Below are positions 25,572 to 33,813 of a stretch of DNA of 64,000 bases, piece after piece. Numbering within the stretch: position 1 is the first letter of the stretch; every line of letters begins with the position of its first letter. The DNA comes from Urechidicola vernalis (GTDB lineage: Bacteria > Bacteroidota > Bacteroidia > Flavobacteriales > Flavobacteriaceae). The notes beneath the pieces are model-generated. The model searched no databases, was not told the DNA's origin, and saw only the letters and a list, made by a program, of their open reading frames with translations. The stretch is taken from positions 744,001 to 808,000 of the forward strand of contig NZ_JAVRHV010000001.1 of assembly GCF_031846385.1 (NCBI RefSeq). Direction: 5' to 3'. A program made the translations under genes and the position numbers.

Positions 25572-27263
25572 ATGAACAAGCAACTAATAGAATGTGTACC
25601 AAATATAAGTGAAGGTAGAGATCCTGAAAAGATTCAACTTATTGCTGATACTGTAGAAACTATAGAGGGCGTAAAACTTCTAGATATTGATCCTGGTAAG
25701 GCTACAAATAGAACGGTAATTACTTTTGTTGGCGAACCTGAAAAGGTGATAGAAGCGGCTTTTAGATTGATTAAGAAGGCATCCGAACTAATTGATATGA
25801 GCAAACAAACCGGAGAACATCCGCGTTTTGGTGCAACTGATGTGTGTCCATTAGTTCCTATCTCAGGAATAAGTTTGGAAGAAACTGCCATATATGCACA
25901 TAAACTTGGAGAACGGGTGGGAAAAGAACTTGGAATTCCTGGTTATTTTTATGAAAATGCTGCTAAAGAAGAAAAACGAAAAAACCTAGCCAATTGCAGA
26001 TCGGGTGAGTACGAAGGCTTAAAAGAAAAGTTTGAAGATGAAAGTTGGAAACCTGATTTTGGTCCAGCTAAGTTTAATGATGCTGTTGCAAAAACCGGAG
26101 CCATTGCTATTTCTGCAAGAGACTTTTTAATTGCATATAACATCAACTTAAATACTACTTCAACACGCAGAGCAAATGCCATTGCTTTTGACATAAGAGA
26201 AGGTGGGCGCGTAAAACGAGAAGGAAATCCTATTACTGGAAAAAAAGTTTTAGACGCGAACGGAGAACCAGTTCGGATTCCGGGGAAATTAAAAGCCGTT
26301 AAAGGAATTGGTTGGTATATAGAAGAATATGGTATCGCTCAAATTTCATACAATCTCACAAATATCAGCATTACTTCAGTTCATGAAGCATTTGATGAAA
26401 CGGTGAAAGCAGCAACAAGCAGGGGTCTTAGAGTTACTGGCTCTGAATTGATAGGTTTAATACCGTTAAAGGCAATGTTAGCAGCCGCAGATTATTTTTT
26501 AGAAAAGCAACAAAGATCCAAGGGGATTTCTGAAAGTGAAAAAATTAAAATCGCGGTGAAATCTCTTGGGCTAGATGATTTAAAGCCTTTCCATCCCAAG
26601 GAAAAAATCATTGAATATGTGATGGAAGAAGACTCTAAGAAATTGGTGGATTTATCTATTTCTGAATTTGCCGAAGAAACCGCAGGTGAATCAATGGCTC
26701 CTGGAGGTGGCTCTATTTCTGCATATGTTGGTACACTTGGCGTTTCTCTAGGGACTATGGTAGCCAATTTATCGGCACACAAAGCGGGATGGGATGACAA
26801 TTGGGAGTTCTTTTCTACATGGGCTGAAAAAGGACAAGCTTATAAAAACAAACTACTGTTTCTAGTAGATGAAGATACCAATGCGTTTAATAAAATTATT
26901 GATGGCTTTAGAATGCCAAAATCTACCAACGAAGAAAAACAACTTAGAAAAACTGCCATTCAAGATGCTACAAAATACGCATCGGAAATTCCGTTTGAAG
27001 TAATGAAAACGGCGTTTGAATCTATGGAAGTAATGGAAGCCATGCTAGAACACGGACTGCAAAGTTCGTTGTCTGATGCCGGGGTTGGTGCAATTTGCGC
27101 TAGAACTGCTGTTCTTGGAGCGTATTTTAATGTACGTATAAACGTTAAAGATATAACTGACAGAGCTTATGCCGAAAGTTTATTAAAAAATGCCGCCGAT
27201 ATTTATACCAAGACTTTAGAAAGAGAAGCCAACATAATTGCCTTATTAGATTCAAAAATTTAA
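25572..27263 (+). CDS. ftcD: Bifunctional glutamate formimidoyltransferase / formimido-THF cyclodeaminase
   Basis: This 563-residue fusion enzyme performs the last steps of histidine breakdown that feed one-carbon units to tetrahydrofolate. Residues 1 to about 300 are the formimidoyltransferase (start MNKQLIECVPNISEGRD; HPRFGATDVCPLVPI; YGIAQISYNLTN). From about 350 on is the cyclodeaminase (FAEETAGESMAPGGGSISA). The start is the ATG at 25572; a promoter lies directly upstream. The stop codon TAA shares its last A with the ATG of the GNAT gene. The rest of the pathway is not adjacent; hutI begins 36 kb away at 63245. Confidence 0.96.
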   Translation: MNKQLIECVPNISEGRDPEKIQLIADTVETIEGVKLLDIDPGKATNRTVITFVGEPEKVIEAAFRLIKKASELIDMSKQTGEHPRFGATDVCPLVPISGISLEETAIYAHKLGERVGKELGIPGYFYENAAKEEKRKNLANCRSGEYEGLKEKFEDESWKPDFGPAKFNDAVAKTGAIAISARDFLIAYNINLNTTSTRRANAIAFDIREGGRVKREGNPITGKKVLDANGEPVRIPGKLKAVKGIGWYIEEYGIAQISYNLTNISITSVHEAFDETVKAATSRGLRVTGSELIGLIPLKAMLAAADYFLEKQQRSKGISESEKIKIAVKSLGLDDLKPFHPKEKIIEYVMEEDSKKLVDLSISEFAEETAGESMAPGGGSISAYVGTLGVSLGTMVANLSAHKAGWDDNWEFFSTWAEKGQAYKNKLLFLVDEDTNAFNKIIDGFRMPKSTNEEKQLRKTAIQDATKYASEIPFEVMKTAFESMEVMEAMLEHGLQSSLSDAGVGAICARTAVLGAYFNVRINVKDITDRAYAESLLKNAADIYTKTLEREANIIALLDSKI

Positions 27264-27724
27264 TGGAGTTAGAAATAATAGCATATCAAGAAAAGTACAA
27301 ACAACACTTTTACGACTTGAATATAGAATGGCTTGAAACTCACTTTTATGTGGAAGAACATGACAAAGAAGTACTAGAAAATCCGCAATCATATATTTTG
27401 GACAATGGAGGATTCATTTTTTTTGCTAAAATTGGTGCTGATATTGTTGGAACCTTTGCCTTAATGAATGAATCGGAAGGTTGGGAATTGAGTAAAATGG
27501 CTGTTTCTCCAAATTATAGAGGGCGTAAAATTGGGCAGCATATGATGGAATTCTGTATTGATTTTTCTAAGAAAAAAGGATGGAATGAAGTTTTATTGTA
27601 TTCAAGTACCATTCTAAAAAATGCGCTCTATATCTACAGAAAATTTGGGTTTAAAGAAGTTGCTTTAGGAAATTCTCCCTACAGCCGTGGAGATATTAAA
27701 ATGGTGTTGCATTTGGATGATTAG
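27263..27724 (+). CDS. GNAT-family N-acetyltransferase
   Basis: This 153-residue protein has the GNAT fold. The acetyl-CoA-binding motif A is LSKMAVSPNYRGRKIGQHMM (about 76-95; R/Q-x-x-G-x-G/A), followed by YIYRKFGFKEV, the usual C-terminal strand. It overlaps the ftcD stop by one base, so the two are coupled. A link with histidine catabolism is possible, for instance acetylation of an amino-acid intermediate, but no substrate can be inferred. Confidence 0.88.
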   Translation: MELEIIAYQEKYKQHFYDLNIEWLETHFYVEEHDKEVLENPQSYILDNGGFIFFAKIGADIVGTFALMNESEGWELSKMAVSPNYRGRKIGQHMMEFCIDFSKKKGWNEVLLYSSTILKNALYIYRKFGFKEVALGNSPYSRGDIKMVLHLDD

Positions 27725-28079
27725 ATAGTTGGATTATTTATTAGTAACTAAATCGGGGAAGGTGTTTTTTAACTGTATGGTAATCTGATATTTAACCTCT
27801 AGATGTTGATTTTTAGCTTTAATGTTTCGCCGAATGCTTATTAAGCTAAACCAGTTAATTTATTAATATTGAATTATGCGCTTATGCGTGTTCTAGTGTT
27901 CTGATTTTTAGTGTTTTAATAGGTGTGTTTTGAGTTTTAGCTTTAAAACTGAAGGATTGTATTTATTCAAATACCACCATCTTTAATTGAAAATAGATAA
28001 CCTTATCAATTCAACACTTTGCTAACTAATAATTTAACGCATGAGTGCTTAAGGTTAGCTTTAACTTGTGGCTTAAGAT
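27725..28079. other. Gene-less region with three copies of a 10-mer
   Basis: These 355 bp between the convergent GNAT and aroQ genes contain no credible frame and no strong terminator. The 10-mer TTAGCTTTAA occurs exactly three times (27813-27822, 27937-27946, 28055-28064), about 120 bp apart. Beyond the 10-mer I could not align the intervals convincingly. A weak stem is possible between TTAGCTT (27813) and AAGCTAA just downstream. No function is proposed. Confidence 0.6.
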
Positions 28080-28493
28080 CTAAATAAAACTTTGAATGCC
28101 TAAATCATAACTTTTCAAGCCAAATCCGGCAATAATTCCTTTTGCATTGGGTGCAATGTAAGAAACCTGTCTAAAATCTTCTCGTGCATGCACATTGGAT
28201 ATATGTACTTCAATTACTGGTGTTTCAATCCCTTTAATTGCATCACCTAATCCAACAGATGTATGTGTATAGGCGCCTGCATTAAATACCACTCCGTCAT
28301 AAGAAAAGCCAACTTCGTGTAACTTATCAATCAACGCTCCTTCAATATTTGATTGATAATACGAAAGGTCAATGCCCGGAAATCTTTCTTTCAACTCTTC
28401 AAAATAGTCTTCAAAAGTTTTAGAACCATAAATTTCAGGTTCACGCTTCCCTAGTAGGTTTAAATTCGGTCCGTTAAGAATAATTATTTTCAT
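28080..28493 (-). CDS. aroQ: 3-dehydroquinate dehydratase, type II
   Basis: This 137-residue enzyme of the shikimate pathway converts 3-dehydroquinate to 3-dehydroshikimate. The sequence shows IILNGPNLNLLGKREPEIYG (active-site loop with Arg and Tyr), FNAGAYTHTSVGLGDAI (Asn and His) and EVHISNVHARE (catalytic His region). Its length is normal for the dodecameric type II family. It stands alone on the minus strand. A perfect TATTTTTG box ends only 4 nt before the ATG, suggesting a leaderless mRNA. Confidence 0.96.
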   Translation of the reverse strand: MKIIILNGPNLNLLGKREPEIYGSKTFEDYFEELKERFPGIDLSYYQSNIEGALIDKLHEVGFSYDGVVFNAGAYTHTSVGLGDAIKGIETPVIEVHISNVHAREDFRQVSYIAPNAKGIIAGFGLKSYDLGIQSFI

Positions 28494-28497
28494 AATT

Positions 28498-28505
28498 CAA
28501 AAATA
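28498..28505 (-). promoter_or_regulatory. Promoter -7 box of aroQ, leaderless geometry
   Basis: On the minus strand, TATTTTTG is followed by AATT and then the aroQ ATG. Since transcription normally begins about 5-7 nt after this box, the start should fall on or within a few nucleotides of the AUG. Confidence 0.55.
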
Positions 28506-28569
28506 GAATAAATTCAATGAATTATTTATTTCGTTCTAAAAATATTCAGATAAGTTTATCTTTACCCTA

Positions 28570-29466
28570 ATGAAATGGAATCACGCCTTAAAAGATTATC
28601 AATTATATCTCAAGATTGAAAGGGGTCTTTCTGAAAACTCTTTAGACGGATACACAAGAGACATCAACAAATTAATTCAGTATTTAGACGAAAACACAGA
28701 CGCCTCTAGTCCCATTAATATTTCTTTTGAGAAGGTGCAGCGGTTTATTTATGAAGCATCTAAATCTATTGAGGCAAGATCTCAAGCACGCCTTATTTCT
28801 AGTTTGCGGAGTTTTTTCGATTACTTAATATTTGAAAACTACCGAACCGACAATCCGACCGACTTAATAGAATCTCCAAAATTAGGAAGGAAACTGCCCG
28901 ACACTTTAGCCATTGAAGATATTGATACACTTATTCAGTCAATAGATTTAAGCAAACCTCAAGGAGAACGCAATAGAACAATTTTAGAAACTTTGTATAG
29001 CTGCGGACTTCGGGTAACAGAATTAATTACGCTACAGTTGTCTGATTTATTCTTTGAGGAAGGCTTTATTCGAGTAATAGGAAAAGGAGACAAACAACGA
29101 TTTGTCCCTATTAACCAACAAACCCAAAAATACATTCAGTTTTATATTGAGAACATTCGAAAACTTATTGATGTAAAAAAAGGATTTGAAGACACCTTGT
29201 TTCTAAACAGAAGAGGAAAACAATTAACTCGGAATATGATATTTACTATTGTAAAAAATACGGCTGTAAGTGCAGGAATTAAAAAGAAAATCAGTCCGCA
29301 TACGTTTCGTCATTCATTTGCAACGCACTTGCTCGAACGAGGTGCCGATTTACGGGCAATACAACAAATGTTAGGGCATGAAAGCATTACTACAACAGAA
29401 ATATACATGCATTTAGACCGAAGTCATTTGCAAAATGTAATGGAGCAATATCATCCTAGGAGTTAG
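28570..29466 (+). CDS. xerD: Tyrosine recombinase XerD
   Basis: This is a 298-residue site-specific recombinase that resolves chromosome dimers at dif with a XerC partner. The N-terminal SAM-like core-binding domain (about 1-85; LYLKIERGLSENSLDGYTRD) precedes the catalytic domain. Catalytic residues are visible: Arg in YSCGLRVTEL, Lys in GKGDKQR, HTFRHSFATH (His-x-x-Arg), His in MLGHESI and Tyr in TTEIYMH. The length is typical of the housekeeping enzyme, with no phage or island genes nearby. It ends just before a strong bidirectional terminator. Confidence 0.95.
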   Translation: MKWNHALKDYQLYLKIERGLSENSLDGYTRDINKLIQYLDENTDASSPINISFEKVQRFIYEASKSIEARSQARLISSLRSFFDYLIFENYRTDNPTDLIESPKLGRKLPDTLAIEDIDTLIQSIDLSKPQGERNRTILETLYSCGLRVTELITLQLSDLFFEEGFIRVIGKGDKQRFVPINQQTQKYIQFYIENIRKLIDVKKGFEDTLFLNRRGKQLTRNMIFTIVKNTAVSAGIKKKISPHTFRHSFATHLLERGADLRAIQQMLGHESITTTEIYMHLDRSHLQNVMEQYHPRS

Positions 29467-29500
29467 AGCTACATTTAAAATTTTCTTACAAAAAATTCAT

Positions 29501-29532
29501 AAAAAAAGCGCCCATATTGGGCGCTTTTTTTT
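29501..29532. terminator. Bidirectional terminator between xerD and rny
   Basis: AAAAAAAGCGCCCA, a TAT loop, and TGGGCGCTTTTTTTT form a GC-rich stem flanked by A and T tracts, so it can stop transcription from both the xerD and rny sides. Confidence 0.92.
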
Positions 29533-29546
29533 ACACTAAATTATTA

Positions 29547-31115
29547 CTATTTCGCAATATTCACAGCTCTCGTTTCACGGATTACCGTAACTCTTACTTG
29601 CCCCGGATAAGTCATATCATTCTGTATTTTTTGAGAAATACTAAATGACAATTCCGCAGCCTTCAAATCGTTTACTTTTTCACTTTGTACAATTACACGT
29701 AATTCACGTCCCGCCTGAATGGCATACGCCTTTTCCACACCAGAGAATCCAAATGCAACATCTTCTAGATCTTTTAATCTTTGAATATAAGAATCCAATA
29801 CTTGACGTCTTGCTCCTGGTCTTGCTCCTGATATAGCATCACACACTTGAACAATTGGTGCAATTAATGTTTTCATTTCAACCTCGTCATGGTGCGCTCC
29901 AATAGCATTGCAAACGTCTGGTTTTTCACCATATTTCTGGGCCCATTCCATTCCTAACAATGCATGTGGTAATTCAGACTCTGTATCTGGCACTTTACCA
30001 ATGTCATGCAACAAACCAGCACGTTTAGCAACTTTAGCATTTAAACCTAATTCTGCAGCCATTAAGCCACAAAGGTTTGCAACTTCTCTAGAGTGCTGTA
30101 ATAAATTCTGCCCATAAGAAGAACGGAATTTCATTCTTCCAACCGTTTTAATCAATTCTGGATGCAATCCATGAATTCCTAAATCGATTACAGTTCGTTT
30201 TCCAACTTCAATAATTTCTTGATTGATTTTCTTTTCTGTCTTACGAACAACCTCTTCAATTCTTGCAGGGTGAATTCTTCCGTCCGTTACTAAGTTATGC
30301 AGGGACAATCTTGCAACTTCTCTACGAACGGGGTCGAAACAAGAAAGGATGATTGCTTCGGGAGTATCATCAACTATAATTTCTACACCAGTGGCCGCTT
30401 CTAACGCTCGAATGTTTCTTCCTTCACGGCCAATGATACGACCTTTAACATCATCAGACTCTAAATTAAATACAGACACACAGTTTTCTACCGTTTGCTC
30501 TACTCCTACACGTTGTATTGTATTTAAAATAACCTTTCGCGCATCTTGGTCTGCCGTTAACTTCGCTTCTTCTAGAGTTTCTTGTATAAATGCCATTGCG
30601 TCAGATTTAGCCTCTTCTTTAAGAGACTCTACCAATTGCTTTTTAGCATCCTCAGCAGACAACCCAGAAATTACTTCTAAGTTTTCAATTTGTTTTTTAT
30701 GAACCTTTTCAAGTTCATTTTCCTTTCGTTCAACAAACTCTAATTTATGATCAAAATCAGAACTTTTCTGCTCTAAATTTTTCTCCAACTTTTTATTCTT
30801 ATCGAGCAATTGAGAAACCTGAGATTCCTTATCTCTTATTCGTTTCTCGGTTTCATTCATCTTTTTATCTCTTGATAAAATGACCTTTTCGTGTTCCGAT
30901 TTTAATTCAATAAATTTTTCTTTTGCTTGTAGTATTTTTTCTTTTTTAATCCCTTCAGCATCCATTTTTGCCTCTTTTAAAATTGAGGCTGCACTTTTAT
31001 TGGCGCGTTTTATGGTTCCAGAAGCTTTATTTTTCTCTAAAGATTTTGCAATTAAATAGCCAATTGCCAATCCTATAAGTAAACCAATAACAATTGGTAT
31101 GATCATTTCTTCCAT
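29547..31115 (-). CDS. rny: Ribonuclease Y
   Basis: This 522-residue membrane-anchored endoribonuclease starts mRNA decay. An N-terminal transmembrane helix (MIIPIVIGLLIGLAIGYLIA) leads into a long coiled coil (about 30-200). A KH RNA-binding domain (VKGRIIGREGRNIRALE, about 222-238) and an HD phosphohydrolase domain follow (NLLQHSREVANLCG; RAGLLHDIGKVPD; GAHHDEVE). All metal-binding His/Asp positions appear intact. It is downstream of zapA and the 6S RNA candidate on the same strand. RNase Y replaces RNase E in many lineages; I saw no RNase E here. Confidence 0.96.
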   Translation of the reverse strand: MEEMIIPIVIGLLIGLAIGYLIAKSLEKNKASGTIKRANKSAASILKEAKMDAEGIKKEKILQAKEKFIELKSEHEKVILSRDKKMNETEKRIRDKESQVSQLLDKNKKLEKNLEQKSSDFDHKLEFVERKENELEKVHKKQIENLEVISGLSAEDAKKQLVESLKEEAKSDAMAFIQETLEEAKLTADQDARKVILNTIQRVGVEQTVENCVSVFNLESDDVKGRIIGREGRNIRALEAATGVEIIVDDTPEAIILSCFDPVRREVARLSLHNLVTDGRIHPARIEEVVRKTEKKINQEIIEVGKRTVIDLGIHGLHPELIKTVGRMKFRSSYGQNLLQHSREVANLCGLMAAELGLNAKVAKRAGLLHDIGKVPDTESELPHALLGMEWAQKYGEKPDVCNAIGAHHDEVEMKTLIAPIVQVCDAISGARPGARRQVLDSYIQRLKDLEDVAFGFSGVEKAYAIQAGRELRVIVQSEKVNDLKAAELSFSISQKIQNDMTYPGQVRVTVIRETRAVNIAK

Positions 31116-31134
31116 TTTGGTTAATTATTAGATA

Positions 31135-31320
31135 TAAAAAAGCCCACATTAGTGAAGTTTCTACAAACTCCAATTTATACAAATATAGGACTAACGAGAT
31201 GGTCAAGGATCCGATCTAGTTTCTGAATGAACAGTACTTACGGCTTGCTTTTACAACTACGACTCATCCTTCAGAATTAATTCCTGTTGAGTTCGACGAA
31301 CAATGACTAATGTAGGCAGT
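31135..31320 (-). ncRNA. ssrS: Candidate 6S RNA (zapA-linked)
   Basis: The roughly 185-nt segment between zapA and rny has no gene. On the minus strand its ends pair perfectly over 12 bp: GCCTACATTAGT (31306-31317) with ACTAATGTGGGC (31142-31153). The closing stem is followed by a run of T (CTTTTTTTATATC) suitable as termination signal. 6S RNA is a structure of this size with a closing stem and a central bubble that mimics an open promoter, and its gene lies next to zapA in many bacteria. A flavobacterial 6S family has been described. I have not folded the interior; the assignment rests on location, length, stem and terminator. Confidence 0.75.
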
Positions 31321-31342
31321 ATTATTATTTATTTTAAAGAAC

Positions 31343-31633
31343 TTATTTTAAATGACTTGAAACCAACTGATTTAAAGTCTCTATTTTTTTTGTTGCTTCC
31401 TCTAAATCGGAATCCTTGTTAATGGTTTGTATTTCTAACGCAGCAGCAAATTGCAAGGCACACATTGCCAATACATCTTGTTTGTCACTTACCGCATAGT
31501 TTTGTTCAAATTTTTGAATCAAATCGTTAATTTTCTTAGCCGCTTTTCGCATACCTTCCTCTTCATTAGCACTATTAACGCTTAAAGGGTATACACGACC
31601 ACCAATTGTGATTTTAATTTTGAGCTTATCCAT
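31343..31633 (-). CDS. zapA: Cell division protein ZapA
   Basis: This is a 96-residue ZapA family protein: LKIKITIGGRVYPLSVNSANE at the N-terminus, then a helical region EEGMRKAAKKINDLIQKFEQ, then a C-terminal coiled coil ending VSSHLK. ZapA binds and bundles FtsZ filaments at the division site. It follows, 11 bp downstream, a gene for a 96-residue coiled-coil protein, so the pair is probably one transcript that continues towards the 6S RNA candidate. Confidence 0.92.
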   Translation of the reverse strand: MDKLKIKITIGGRVYPLSVNSANEEEGMRKAAKKINDLIQKFEQNYAVSDKQDVLAMCALQFAAALEIQTINKDSDLEEATKKIETLNQLVSSHLK

Positions 31634-31644
31634 TTACAAAGAAC

Positions 31645-31935
31645 TTATTCGCTTATTTGAACGATACATTTGTCAATTTCGCGAATTAGAGCATTTATTT
31701 TGAGTTTTGTTTCTCTTGTACTTTCATTACTGCCTTCGATAGTTTTGGCAATTTTCAACAATTGATATGACGCTTCTTTTGCTTCCAATTGTTCTTTATT
31801 CTCTGCTAGTTGATTTTCTAATAATACCAATCTAGAATGTAGTAACTCATTTTCTTCCTTTAAAAAGGTATATGTTTCTAAAAGTTTTTCGAGTTTATCT
31901 TCCAGTAAATTAGCAACTTCAATTATTTTACTCAT
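31645..31935 (-). CDS. Small coiled-coil protein upstream of zapA
   Basis: This 96-residue protein is almost entirely predicted coiled coil: VANLLEDKLEKLLETYTFLK, then NELLHSRLVLLENQLAENKE, with hydrophobic residues in heptad spacing. A less regular tail ends VQISE. No catalytic motif, signal peptide or membrane segment is present. Its position 11 bp upstream of zapA suggests a role in the Z-ring, comparable to the coiled-coil ZapB that works with ZapA in Escherichia coli. That comparison is by architecture and location, not clear sequence similarity. Confidence 0.8.
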   Translation of the reverse strand: MSKIIEVANLLEDKLEKLLETYTFLKEENELLHSRLVLLENQLAENKEQLEAKEASYQLLKIAKTIEGSNESTRETKLKINALIREIDKCIVQISE

Positions 31936-32105
31936 CTATTTTCAGAGATATCAAAACTATGTTTCAAATGTAGCATTCTTATCGCAATTTAACAACTATT
32001 TAACCTTTTTAAAATGAAAAATAATTAATATACTAACTGGCAAATGCTTAGGTTTTTATAACGTATTAAATAATTTATTTATTACTTTAGCACAAATTAG
32101 TTCCA

Positions 32106-33797
32106 TTGAAAATTCACAGTTTTTATTTTTTCCTATTTATTGTGATTGCTGGTTTTTCACAGCAAAAATATCCACAAAATTATTTTCAAAATCCATTGGA
32201 TATTCCTTTGTATTTATCCGGCACTTTCGGAGAATTAAGAACCAATCATTTCCATTCAGGATTAGATTTAAAAACGCAACAAAGAGAAGGTCTTAATGTT
32301 TTTGCTTCTGCTGAAGGATATGTTTCAAGAATTAAAGTTTCTCATTGGGGATATGGCAAAGCACTTTATATTACGCACCCAAATGGATATACTACAGTTT
32401 ATGCTCATTTAAAGAAGTTTAGTCCAAAAATTGAATCCTATTTAAAACAGAAACAATATCAAAAAGAAAGTTTCGAAATACAATTGTACCCTAAATCCGA
32501 TGAATTGCAAATTGCGAAGGGAGAAATTGTCGCTTTTTCAGGAAGTACTGGCGGGTTTGTAGGTCCACATTTACATTTTGAAATTAGAGATGGGAAATCT
32601 AATCCCATTAACCCTCTTCTTTTTGGCATCAAAGTAAAAGACGATAAAAGACCAAGTATAAATACCTTAGTGGCATACCCCCTTGATAGTTTATCGCAAA
32701 TAAACACTTCAAATATTCCTTTAAAAATTGGTTTTAGAACTCAAAAAGAAGGTGTTCTGTTATCGGACAAAATTACCGCTTTTGGAAAAATTGGATTTGG
32801 AGTTTACAGCTATGATCGCTTAACAGGAGCTGCTAATAAAAATGGAATTTATAGTTTAGAGATGAATGTTAACGGGTCTCGAATTTACTATCATGATGTT
32901 GAAACCTTTTCTTTTGCAGAAACCAAACATCTAAATTTATTAATTGATTATGATAGATATATTGAGCTGGGTGAAAAAATTCAACGATGCTTTGTTGTAG
33001 AGGAGAATCCATTAAGTTTATACAAGAACGTTAAAAACAGAGGGGAACTAGATATTAAAGATAACAATTCCTATACCATAGAGATTATTGCGAAAGATTT
33101 TAAGGGCAATCAAAAGAAAATGCTTGTACCCATTCAAGGTAAAAAGGATTCCATTTTAATTCGATCAGAAGAAGAGGTAACGGATTACAAAATTTCAGCA
33201 AAGGAGTTTAATAAATTTACCAAACAAGGTGTTACCATTGCTTTTCCTAAAAACACATTTTATAAAGATCTTTATTTAAAATTTAAGGTTGAAGACGGAA
33301 AAGCCTCTATTCATTCGAATCAAGTGTTACTAAAAAATAGTTACACCCTTACTTTTGATGTTGATCAATACACTGCTTCAGAAAAAAAGCAACTTTTTAT
33401 AGCAAACTATAGTAGTAAAGGTTATCCAAACTATGTCGATACTAAAAAAAAGGATAAAACTTTTTACACAAAAACTAAAAGCTTAGGTAAGTTTAAATTG
33501 TTAAAAGATTCTATTCCTCCTAAATTAAGATTACACAATATTAAAGATAAACAATGGGTAACTAATTTTAAACGTTTGGTTCTAAAAGTATCAGACGATT
33601 TATCTGGCCTAAAATCCTATAGAGGTGAAGTTGATGGGGACTGGATTTTATTGGAATACAGTCCAAAACATGGAACACTTACCTATGACTTTGCCGATAT
33701 TAAATTCAATACGGCAGAACACAAACTAAAAGTAATTGTTGAGGACAACGTTGGGAACACTAAAACTTTAGAATCCACATTTTACAGGAAAAAATAA
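32106..33797 (+). CDS. M23 family metallopeptidase, secreted
   Basis: This 563-residue protein has a signal peptide (MKIHSFYFFLFIVIAGFSQ) and an M23 (LytM) domain at about residues 30-175. Zinc-binding motifs are visible: NHFHSGLDL (His-x3-Asp) and GPHLHFEIR (His-x-His). A metalloenzyme of this group cleaves peptidoglycan cross-bridges in the periplasm. The remaining two-thirds is a beta-rich region without a recognised family. The start is TTG at 32106: no ATG exists between the upstream stop (32088-32090) and the signal peptide. It is 16 bp upstream of the TonB-dependent receptor gene. Confidence 0.93.
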   Translation: MKIHSFYFFLFIVIAGFSQQKYPQNYFQNPLDIPLYLSGTFGELRTNHFHSGLDLKTQQREGLNVFASAEGYVSRIKVSHWGYGKALYITHPNGYTTVYAHLKKFSPKIESYLKQKQYQKESFEIQLYPKSDELQIAKGEIVAFSGSTGGFVGPHLHFEIRDGKSNPINPLLFGIKVKDDKRPSINTLVAYPLDSLSQINTSNIPLKIGFRTQKEGVLLSDKITAFGKIGFGVYSYDRLTGAANKNGIYSLEMNVNGSRIYYHDVETFSFAETKHLNLLIDYDRYIELGEKIQRCFVVEENPLSLYKNVKNRGELDIKDNNSYTIEIIAKDFKGNQKKMLVPIQGKKDSILIRSEEEVTDYKISAKEFNKFTKQGVTIAFPKNTFYKDLYLKFKVEDGKASIHSNQVLLKNSYTLTFDVDQYTASEKKQLFIANYSSKGYPNYVDTKKKDKTFYTKTKSLGKFKLLKDSIPPKLRLHNIKDKQWVTNFKRLVLKVSDDLSGLKSYRGEVDGDWILLEYSPKHGTLTYDFADIKFNTAEHKLKVIVEDNVGNTKTLESTFYRKK

Positions 33798-33813
33798 TTC
33801 ATAGTTCGCTCAT

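Noticed and set aside
28570..29466. xerD as an integrase of a mobile island
   Set aside because: It has normal XerD length and motifs and housekeeping neighbours, and no attachment repeats or cargo are visible.
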